Origin: a virus
Reading direction: 5' to 3' (one strand)
Length of the DNA stretch: 24,883 nt
IMG/VR virus record: IMGVR_UViG_3300047552_000304
Location: 1 to 24,883 of that record
The notes beneath the pieces were generated by a model. That model was not told where the DNA came from. It saw only the letters and a list, made by a program, of their open reading frames with translations, and made no database searches. The position numbers and the translations under genes are program-made. Within the stretch, counting starts at the first letter, position 1, and each line of letters starts with the position of its first letter. This document shows, one piece after another, positions 1 through 5,586 of the stretch.

Positions 1-84
1 ATATTGTTCACTTAGTCATGTATCGAAACGAAATTTAGCAAAACGGGATTGTGTGACCAAAACTAAACTTGTTCTAAAGATTGT

Positions 85-113
85 TTGACAGTAAAGTTGG
101 AATAAAATATAGT
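85..113 (+). promoter_or_regulatory. Sigma70-type promoter for thyX
   Basis: A perfect -35 box TTGACA (85-90) is followed after exactly 17 bases by TATAGT (108-113), five of six matches to the -10 consensus. Transcription would begin near 119-121, leaving a leader of about 40 bases before the thyX ATG at 159. It fits transcription of the thyX-to-denV group by host RNA polymerase. The 84 bases upstream hold no gene I can support. Confidence 0.8.
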
Positions 114-158
114 AGTGCTTCGTTTAGATTAAATTTAACTTTTTACAAGGAAAAAAAC

Positions 159-959
159 ATGCTAGAAGTCACTCCAAAAGTGTTTGTAATCGCTGAATCT
201 AAGATTAATCAAGCGGGTTTACAGGATTATTTGTCTGAATTGGGGGTTCCCGAGTGGAAAACAGACACAGATGTAGATGCACAAATTTTAACCGAGGTGG
301 CTGGTAAAAGCTGTTATAAATCTTTCAGCACTGACTTGAATAAAAATCTTACTCGAGCAAACGCCCGTGATAATCATACGTACATACAGGAAGGAATTAT
401 TGGAACTAAACATGGTTCAGTGCTAGAGCATTCCTCCGTGACTTTTGCTTTAGTGGATGTTAGCCGAGTGCTTACTCATGAGCTTGTACGCCACAGACCT
501 GGCACTGGATTTAGCCAAGAAAGCGGTAGATATGTTCGTACAGACGAAATTCGCATGTATATTCCGCCTGAAATTAAAGAAAACGACATATTGTGTAAGG
601 CTTTTATTGAGAAAGTTGTGGAAATTGAACGCTTCTACAAAGAGCTTGAAGAAATTAGTGGCGTTAACACAATGACTAATTTTGCACAAAAGAAACGTAT
701 GACTTCCGCACTTCGCCGAATCCTACCTGAAGGTCGAGCAAACACAATTATCTTTACAAGTAACCACAGAAGCTTACGTCACTTAATCCAAGTGCGTACA
801 AGCGAGCATGCTGAGGTTGAAATCCGCGAAGCATTTGTACAGCTTTATTCCATCATCAATCAAGCGTTCCCTGCTATGTATGCGGATGCTAAAATTGTCC
901 CAAGTAGCGACAAAAACGATGATATTCCACAAATCATATTCGAAAACGAGAAAATCTAA
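159..959 (+). CDS. thyX: Flavin-dependent thymidylate synthase ThyX
   Basis: Makes dTMP from dUMP using methylenetetrahydrofolate, FAD and NADPH, supplying thymidylate for phage DNA synthesis in the cytoplasm. The 266-residue protein has the family signatures: GSVLEHSSVTF near residue 86, the RHR motif at 111-113 continuing to SQESGRY (119-125), and a C-terminal block RRILPEG then TSNHRSLRH containing the nucleotide-binding and active-site residues. The signature has eight residues between RHR and the next conserved Ser (122) instead of the canonical seven, the RHRxGTxxSQES variant. I chose the ATG at 159 because an AAGG ribosome site (147-150) precedes it and because the promoter at 85-113 lies downstream of the alternative TTG at 81. 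Length is normal for the family. It is followed closely by the DUF3310-like gene, so the two are probably co-transcribed. Confidence 0.95.
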   Translation: MLEVTPKVFVIAESKINQAGLQDYLSELGVPEWKTDTDVDAQILTEVAGKSCYKSFSTDLNKNLTRANARDNHTYIQEGIIGTKHGSVLEHSSVTFALVDVSRVLTHELVRHRPGTGFSQESGRYVRTDEIRMYIPPEIKENDILCKAFIEKVVEIERFYKELEEISGVNTMTNFAQKKRMTSALRRILPEGRANTIIFTSNHRSLRHLIQVRTSEHAEVEIREAFVQLYSIINQAFPAMYADAKIVPSSDKNDDIPQIIFENEKI

Positions 960-968
960 GAGGTTAAA

Positions 969-1646
969 ATGAGTGAAACTAAAGTTTACAATGTGGGGGA
1001 CGAAGTTGCATTATTAGATATTGCTGAAACTGATGGGTTTTTTGACTTAAGGGGTTTGTTGTCGGGATTAGTTGGAAAGGTAAAAGACTATCCTCTTATT
1101 TGTGAGGAGGGTGTGGAATGTTATGTAGGAGCAATAAGTATTAGTTTTAGTTTAAATGATATACTTAAGCGTGACCCTACTTACACGGATGGGGATACAA
1201 TGGATGAACCAGACAGATGTTACTATTACTTTCGCAACGCTCAGATAGGCCCTGTTAATTTAGCATTTGACCCAAAACCAGTAGATTTAGACAACACTGA
1301 AAGTTTTGTGGTAGCTGTGGATGAAATAAAAGTTCAAGATGTTAGAGATAAGTTTGCTGAAAAGTATAAAGGACTAAACCCTGATATGGTTATCATAGAC
1401 GAGTTTGTAAACGTGCCTCCTCGTCCACACAACCATTACTTCAAAGACGTATCCCATTTAAAAACAATTGACGTTTACCGAGTTTTAGATTTGTTTGAAG
1501 TTGATAACCCTTGTATTCAACATGCGGTTAAAAAACTGCTGGTTGCAGGCGGTCGTGGTGCTAAGAATTTTGAACGTGACTTACGAGAAGCGGTAGATTC
1601 TATTAATCGTGCATTACAAATGATTGCTGAGGATGAGAATGCTTAA
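969..1646 (+). CDS. Unknown protein with DUF3310-like C-terminal domain
   Basis: This 225-residue protein has no recognisable enzyme motif in its first 150 residues. Residues about 155-216 (HYFKDV, then DVYRVLDLF, then HAVKKLLVAGGRGAKN, then DLREAVDSINRAL) resemble the small helical DUF3310 domain that is common in phage genomes, often near nucleotide-metabolism genes. That family is sometimes loosely annotated as a nucleotide kinase, but I see no P-loop here, so I do not assign a reaction. The start ATG at 969 is preceded by AAGAGG, nine bases after the thyX stop. The gene end overlaps the next start. Role inferred from position only: an accessory to nucleotide metabolism, or an early function. 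Confidence 0.6.
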   Translation: MSETKVYNVGDEVALLDIAETDGFFDLRGLLSGLVGKVKDYPLICEEGVECYVGAISISFSLNDILKRDPTYTDGDTMDEPDRCYYYFRNAQIGPVNLAFDPKPVDLDNTESFVVAVDEIKVQDVRDKFAEKYKGLNPDMVIIDEFVNVPPRPHNHYFKDVSHLKTIDVYRVLDLFEVDNPCIQHAVKKLLVAGGRGAKNFERDLREAVDSINRALQMIAEDENA

Positions 1647-1869
1647 ACAATGGTTAAGTTTTTGGTTCCGCAAAAGAGCTAAACAAGAAGCAGTGGTTTC
1701 CCTCGACTTAGGTAAAGACGATATTTTAGTTATACATTGTGACAGAGTTATAACTTCTGATTTAGCTAACCATATTCAGGAATCTTTTAATAATGCTTTA
1801 GAAGATAATCAAAAAGTATGGGTTTTACCTTTTGGTATGACTTATTCAATTATAAAAAGGATTAAATAA
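1639..1869 (+). CDS. Small unknown protein (76 aa)
   Basis: A short gene whose start overlaps the end of the previous gene by eight bases. The ATG at 1639 is preferred over the ATG at 1633 and a TTG at 1624 because GAGG (1629-1632) lies at a workable distance only from 1639. The protein begins with a basic, aromatic segment (KQWLSFWFRKRAKQ) and continues with a small alternating strand-helix-strand pattern: DDILVIHCD, then a helix from DLANHIQESFNNAL, then KVWVLPFG. This resembles tiny phage proteins of unknown function whose strands end in a V-V-L-P turn. No catalytic residues can be named. Confidence 0.6.
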   Translation: MLKQWLSFWFRKRAKQEAVVSLDLGKDDILVIHCDRVITSDLANHIQESFNNALEDNQKVWVLPFGMTYSIIKRIK

Positions 1870-1870
1870 G

Positions 1871-2041
1871 ATGGTCTTAACATGGCTCGCCTTAGCGGAA
1901 AAGGGCTACAACCTGCAAGTAAATTATTCAGGCAAGTGGCTTCACATTGGCTCTGATGAATATTGTGTAAAAAGTGCTGTTTGTCAAGGTTTAAAAATCA
2001 GATACAAACATGAGTTTCAGAATGCCCAAAAGCATTGTTAA
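1871..2041 (+). CDS. Small unknown protein (56 aa)
   Basis: An open frame starts one base after the previous stop codon, with AAAGG about ten bases upstream of its ATG. The protein is 56 residues and contains WLALAEKGYNLQVNYSGKW followed by HIGSDEYC, suggesting a small beta-rich fold with three cysteines. I do not recognise the family. It fills an otherwise empty stretch between tightly spaced genes, and its spacing fits coupled translation, which is the main support for it being real. Confidence 0.5.
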   Translation: MVLTWLALAEKGYNLQVNYSGKWLHIGSDEYCVKSAVCQGLKIRYKHEFQNAQKHC

Positions 2042-2231
2042 AAAAGAATTCCATGTGGTCAGCAATAGAGTTGACGGTTCTACTTGTATGTCCAATAATC
2101 TAAATGGCTATGTCCAAGCGTCACAAGATGCACTTTCTCGTCTTGAAAAAGGGCATAGTTCGGTTAAAATTATTATTTGCATGGAAAAAGAAAGCGTAAA
2201 TAATGACCCGAATAAACTTAGTTCCAGTTAG
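2010..2231 (+). CDS. Small unknown protein (73 aa)
   Basis: This frame overlaps the previous gene by 32 bases and the denV start by 29 bases, filling the gap between them. The start could be the ATG at 2010 or the one at 2022 (giving MPKSIVKKEFHVV). Neither has a strong ribosome site, so translation would depend on coupling. The segment KEFHVVSNRVDGS followed by an amphipathic helix (QASQDALSRLEKG) and a strand (VKIIICM) looks like a compact strand-helix-strand domain. No family is recognised. The C-terminal 20 residues are polar and probably disordered. Confidence 0.45.
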   Translation: MSFRMPKSIVKKEFHVVSNRVDGSTCMSNNLNGYVQASQDALSRLEKGHSSVKIIICMEKESVNNDPNKLSSS

Positions 2232-2652
2232 CGAGCTTTCAGACCAACATTTGTTTGCGGAGTTCCGTGAAATTAAAATGGTTCCTAAATCTTTAAGTCG
2301 CTCTATACGCGGTGCGATTAAAAAGTTTGGCAACGATTGGGAAAAAGAATTACTTAAGCGAATTCCAAAACGGTTTACGCTTAACACAGGGCATGTTACC
2401 TTTTTCTATGACAAAGGAGGCTTTTTAAGGCAAAGATTTGTTAATTTGTGCAAAGAATTAGACAAAAGAGGCTACAATTACGATAAAAACTCAGTTGTAG
2501 ACGAGTCGGAAGTTTATTTAATGCTAAGTAAATTGTGGACAAAAGATTACCAACCGACGTTTGACGAAATAGAAATATCACGTGAACGTATTCAAAACCG
2601 ATTATTGGAGAAACCGCAGTTTTATAAATATTATGGCAAACCCTATTTTTGA
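2203..2652 (+). CDS. denV: Pyrimidine dimer DNA glycosylase / AP lyase (T4 DenV family)
   Basis: Recognises UV-induced cyclobutane pyrimidine dimers, cuts the glycosidic bond of the 5' base and nicks the abasic site, starting excision repair. The N-terminus MTRINLVPVSEL matches T4 endonuclease V, with the catalytic Thr2 (its free amino group is the nucleophile after Met removal), Arg22 and Glu23 (in AEFREI) in place. The family block GHVTFFYDK and the C-terminal aromatic, basic motif YKYYGK are also present. Length is 149 residues against 138 for T4; extra residues lie around 29-45 and 85-110. Because Thr2 must be terminal, the ATG at 2203 is confirmed despite a weak ribosome site. The gene overlaps the preceding small gene and the following one, so it is part of the same operon as thyX. 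Confidence 0.93.
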   Translation: MTRINLVPVSELSDQHLFAEFREIKMVPKSLSRSIRGAIKKFGNDWEKELLKRIPKRFTLNTGHVTFFYDKGGFLRQRFVNLCKELDKRGYNYDKNSVVDESEVYLMLSKLWTKDYQPTFDEIEISRERIQNRLLEKPQFYKYYGKPYF

Positions 2653-2848
2653 AAAACAAGTTCTACAAGAACTAAAAAATTTAACGCAAGCTTATGTTAA
2701 TTTAGCAACGTATGTGCAATCAATGGGTGAAAATTTAGCACTTTTAGCACAGGCTTTGCAGGAAGAAAACGAAGAATTGCCAACCGAAACTAATCTTGAA
2801 ACTGTTTTAGAGGAAGGATTAGTAAGTCATGAAGAAGGCCTTGGATAA
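2633..2848 (+). CDS. Small acidic, probably coiled-coil protein (71 aa)
   Basis: The frame begins inside the end of denV (20-base overlap) and ends inside the HNH gene (20-base overlap). I chose the ATG at 2633 (MANPIFEKQ) over a GTG at 2582. Residues 5-45 form one long amphipathic helix (ELKNLTQAYVNLATYVQ then ENLALLAQALQEEN), likely coiled coil. The rest is a Glu-rich tail. No family recognised. Position directly before the HNH/terminase group suggests a packaging accessory, but that is inference from neighbours. Confidence 0.6.
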   Translation: MANPIFEKQVLQELKNLTQAYVNLATYVQSMGENLALLAQALQEENEELPTETNLETVLEEGLVSHEEGLG

Positions 2849-3116
2849 AGTTCAGCGTATTCGTGGTCGCAAACTGCAACGTATTCGTCGCGAGCATCTT
2901 AAAGAAAATCCTTTATGTGTTGAATGCGAAAAAGAAGGTACATATGTTCCAGCAGTTGAAATTGACCATATAATTGCGTTAGCAAATGGCGGTCAAGAAA
3001 CTAAAAGTAACCGACAAGGTCTATGTAAAGACCATCATGATAAAAAAACAAAGCTTGACTTAAAGTATAAACCTAAGGTAAAAATAGGAATTGACGGATT
3101 TCCGATAGAGGACTAA
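2829..3116 (+). CDS. HNH endonuclease beside the terminase genes
   Basis: A small (95 aa) HNH nuclease of the kind found next to terminases in HK97-like phages, where it assists terminase in cutting concatemeric DNA at cos ends. A basic N-terminal helix (about residues 7-25) leads into CVEC (Cys30, Cys33), the catalytic strand EIDHI (Asp46, His47), Asn61 and LCKDHHDKKT (Cys66, His69, His70). In most relatives the fourth zinc ligand is Cys in a CxxCH motif; here the equivalent position is His69, so zinc may be held by three Cys and one His. The ATG at 2829 follows AGGAAGG about 11 bases upstream. Confidence 0.9.
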   Translation: MKKALDKVQRIRGRKLQRIRREHLKENPLCVECEKEGTYVPAVEIDHIIALANGGQETKSNRQGLCKDHHDKKTKLDLKYKPKVKIGIDGFPIED

Positions 3117-3118
3117 AA

Positions 3119-3379
3119 ATGCAAATTGAAAAAGAGGGTTTTAGGATTTTAAGAATTACTGAATATCTTCCAACTAGAGTTGACGGTGATATTGCAATTA
3201 CAATCCTTGCAATAAATCCTAATTCAAAATCCTTTATAACTGATTTCAATGTTACTCAAGAATTTTTAAGGGATACAAGCCTTGAAGTTAAATACCAGAC
3301 TTATTGGGACATTATAATGAGTAATTATGAAAAAATTTCAAAGCATCCTGCAACACATATTGGTAAAATAGAGGATTAA
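3119..3379 (+). CDS. Unknown protein between HNH and small terminase (86 aa)
   Basis: The protein has no motif I recognise. It begins with strand-like segments (EGFRILRITEYL, then DGDIAITILAINP) and ends with a helical part (YWDIIMSNYEKISKH). The ribosome site GAGGA lies within the last codons of the HNH gene, and the ATG comes two bases after that stop. The same translation-start sequence recurs before the next gene. Placement between the HNH nuclease and the terminase suggests a packaging-related role, but nothing in the sequence proves it. Confidence 0.7.
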   Translation: MQIEKEGFRILRITEYLPTRVDGDIAITILAINPNSKSFITDFNVTQEFLRDTSLEVKYQTYWDIIMSNYEKISKHPATHIGKIED

Positions 3380-3381
3380 AA

Positions 3382-3807
3382 ATGAAAGGCCGAAAAGTGG
3401 AACCAATTCATCAAGCAAAACAACGTGGCGAGGATAGAGCTAGAAAACGTGACCGCCCTGATATTTCTACTATTGCCTTTGACAAATTGCCTCCTCCACC
3501 TTATTGGCTAGACAGTACATTAGGTATTGCTGAATATAATCGTTTAGGTAAGCTGTTAACTACTGCCAGAATGCTAAACGACTTTAACATTAACGTTTTT
3601 GGCGTATTTTGTCAGTTGTTTGGTATTGTTGTTGCTGATATGTCTGAAGGCAAACTGCCTAATGCATCTGTTCTTGGACAATTTAGGGGTATTACAGCTG
3701 AATTTGGCTTAACACCTTCAGCTATGAGTAAATTTCCAGGTATGCTTGATACTAACAACACGCCACAAGGTAACGCATTTTCATCTAATGGTAAAAAGTC
3801 TGCTTAA
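3382..3807 (+). CDS. terS: Terminase small subunit (P27-like)
   Basis: Binds the packaging initiation site on phage DNA and recruits the large subunit. The 141-residue protein has a basic N-terminus (AKQRGEDRARKRDRP), a Pro-rich linker (LPPPPYW), a helix-rich centre (AEYNRLGKLLTTARMLNDFN) and the C-terminal GLTPSAMSKF segment characteristic of the P27 family. Length fits the family. The stop codon is followed by a second in-frame-independent TAG, then directly by the large subunit ATG at 3811, the canonical pairing. Confidence 0.85.
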   Translation: MKGRKVEPIHQAKQRGEDRARKRDRPDISTIAFDKLPPPPYWLDSTLGIAEYNRLGKLLTTARMLNDFNINVFGVFCQLFGIVVADMSEGKLPNASVLGQFRGITAEFGLTPSAMSKFPGMLDTNNTPQGNAFSSNGKKSA

Positions 3808-3810
3808 TAG

Positions 3811-5520
3811 ATGTCTGATACAGTTGATTATGTTAAGATTGCGATAACTTACGCAAAAAAGGCTTCAAACCCTAGAAATAAAGGTACTTTTGGTCTATGG
3901 ATTAGACTTGCGGCCATTAGATTTCTAAAAGACCTTAACAGGGCTAGAGAACCCGAACCCCCTTTTACGTTTAGTGAATGGCATGCCAATGATGTTTGTG
4001 ACTTTGCTGAAAAGTTACCTCACGTTGAAGGTGTTTGGGATAGTCCTACAATCGTCTTACATGATTCCCATGTATTTTTCCTCGTACAATTATTCGGATT
4101 TCGTAACCTAGAAGGTGGACGACGTTTTACTACAGCTTTATTTGCTATTGCTCGTAAAAATGCTAAGTCTACTTTAGCCGCCATCATTGGATTGTATTGC
4201 CAAAATTGCGAGGGTGAGATAGGTCCACAAGTTGTTACAGGTGCAACAACGGGCTCACAAGCTAGAATTGTGTTCAACGTAGCTAAACGCATGGTTGAAA
4301 AAACGCCTGATATCCAAGAAGCCTTTAATCTAAGAGCTTATGCGAACAGTATTGCAAGTTTTGGCAACGGGGGATTTTTTAAACCAATTAATGCTCGAGC
4401 TTCTACTCAAGATGGTCTTAACCCATCATGTGTTATTCTTGACGAAATACATGCACACCAAAATCACGACCTTATAAACGTATTAAAATCAGCGGCAGGT
4501 GCTCGCGCAAATCCGCTATACCTGCTTCTCACAACGGAGGGCTATGCCAATGTAGGACCTTGGGAGGAGGAACGCGAATTTGCTAAGAAAATCCTTACTA
4601 ACGTTATTGAAGCAGAACATTATCTTGTTATTTATTATGCCGTTGACGATAAAAATGAAGAATATGGCATTATGTTTGAGGACGATGACTTTGATGAAAG
4701 TGCATGGATTAAAGCTAACCCATTAATCGAAGTCAACCCAATTCTTTTTAGAGAGATTAAAAAGGAAGCCATTGAAGCACAAGCTAAGCCTGGTAAACAT
4801 GCTGAATTTAAAATTAAAAGATTAAACCGCCAATCCTCTGTTGCTGAAGGTTTTATTAATCTTACAAAATGGAAAGCTTGCAATCGTGAACTTGATTTAG
4901 TTACTCTTAAACAATATCCATGTTATGCGGGTTTGGACTTATCCAGTACAACTGACTTAGCTTCATTCCGTTTGGTTTGGGATTTGGAAGGTGTTTATTA
5001 TACTTACGGATGGAGGTGGGTGCCGGGTATAGCTGTAAGTGAACGTGAAACAAGAGGACTAGTCCCATACAAAGCTTGGCTTGATAAAGGTTTATTAATA
5101 CCTTGTGGAGAAGAAGCCATGGACTATGATGTCGTTATTGAAACTATGACTAAGATATCACAAGAGTATAATATCATTAGCGTAGGTTATGACTCATGGA
5201 ACTCAAGTCATGTTGTTAGTAAATGCACTGAGGCAGGTCTTAATATGGTACAGTTTATCCAAGGACCTAAATCATACCACCCTGCTATGCAACAGTTAGA
5301 AAATAGATACCTTAAAGGTCGCTTTGTCCATGGTAATGACCCTATTTTAAATTGGAATGCATCAAACTTAGTTGCTAGAAAAGATGTCAATTTGAATAAC
5401 GCACCTGATAAAAGACGTAGTAAAGAAAAGATAGATGATATGGTTGCATTATTAATGGCAATTGGTCAAACTATTACAGTAGGACAGGACGAAGCTGAGC
5501 ATCAAGTATTTTTTGTTTAA
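3811..5520 (+). CDS. terL: Terminase large subunit (HK97-like)
   Basis: ATPase and nuclease that pumps DNA into the prohead and cuts it. The N-terminal ATPase domain has the deviant Walker A ARKNAKST (residues 114-121, Lys119), the Walker B strand VILDE (Asp211, Glu212) and a coupling motif TTEG (241-244). The C-terminal RNase H-like nuclease shows GLDLSSTTD (Asp376), VGYDSWN (Asp461) and KEKIDDMVAL (Asp542/543), the expected three acidic metal ligands. At 569 residues it has normal length and no sign of damage. The ribosome site is weak, so expression may be coupled to terS, which ends four bases upstream. Confidence 0.96.
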   Translation: MSDTVDYVKIAITYAKKASNPRNKGTFGLWIRLAAIRFLKDLNRAREPEPPFTFSEWHANDVCDFAEKLPHVEGVWDSPTIVLHDSHVFFLVQLFGFRNLEGGRRFTTALFAIARKNAKSTLAAIIGLYCQNCEGEIGPQVVTGATTGSQARIVFNVAKRMVEKTPDIQEAFNLRAYANSIASFGNGGFFKPINARASTQDGLNPSCVILDEIHAHQNHDLINVLKSAAGARANPLYLLLTTEGYANVGPWEEEREFAKKILTNVIEAEHYLVIYYAVDDKNEEYGIMFEDDDFDESAWIKANPLIEVNPILFREIKKEAIEAQAKPGKHAEFKIKRLNRQSSVAEGFINLTKWKACNRELDLVTLKQYPCYAGLDLSSTTDLASFRLVWDLEGVYYTYGWRWVPGIAVSERETRGLVPYKAWLDKGLLIPCGEEAMDYDVVIETMTKISQEYNIISVGYDSWNSSHVVSKCTEAGLNMVQFIQGPKSYHPAMQQLENRYLKGRFVHGNDPILNWNASNLVARKDVNLNNAPDKRRSKEKIDDMVALLMAIGQTITVGQDEAEHQVFFV

Positions 5521-5521
5521 A

Positions 5522-5571
5522 GCTATTGACAGATGATTTTAGTTAAAGGATACTCACTTTAAATCAATAGC
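5522..5571. repeat. 8-base inverted repeat flanking the capsid promoter
   Basis: GCTATTGA (5522-5529) and its exact reverse complement TCAATAGC (5564-5571) are 34 bases apart, with arm centres 42 bases apart, about four helical turns. The left arm overlaps the -35 box and the right arm lies just after the predicted transcription start. This could be a pair of repressor half-sites, a long-range hairpin or chance. An 8-base match in an intergenic stretch this size is not strongly significant. Confidence 0.35.
5526..5554 (+). promoter_or_regulatory. Candidate sigma70 promoter for protease-capsid
   Basis: A perfect TTGACA (5526-5531) is followed after 17 bases by GATACT (5549-5554), four of six matches to the -10 consensus. 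Transcription would start near 5561, with a leader of about 26 bases carrying a GAGGG ribosome site (5575-5579). It lies in a 66-base gap between terL and the capsid gene in a genome where gaps are rare, consistent with extra transcription of the most abundant structural gene. Confidence 0.5.
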
Positions 5572-5586
5572 AACGAGGGCTTAAAA

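Noticed and set aside
1-88. Possible C-terminal end of an upstream gene (open frames ending at 38 or 88)
   Set aside because: Two frames are open from base 1 and the visible part is under 30 residues, so neither can be preferred; the longer one would also run into the -35 box.
81-158. TTG start at 81 for thyX, adding 26 residues
   Set aside because: It lies upstream of the promoter core at 85-113, has no ribosome site and adds residues not found in the family; ATG 159 is better on all counts.
2582-2632. GTG start extending the small acidic gene to 88 residues
   Set aside because: It would lie 70 bases inside denV with no ribosome site; the later ATG gives a simpler overlap.
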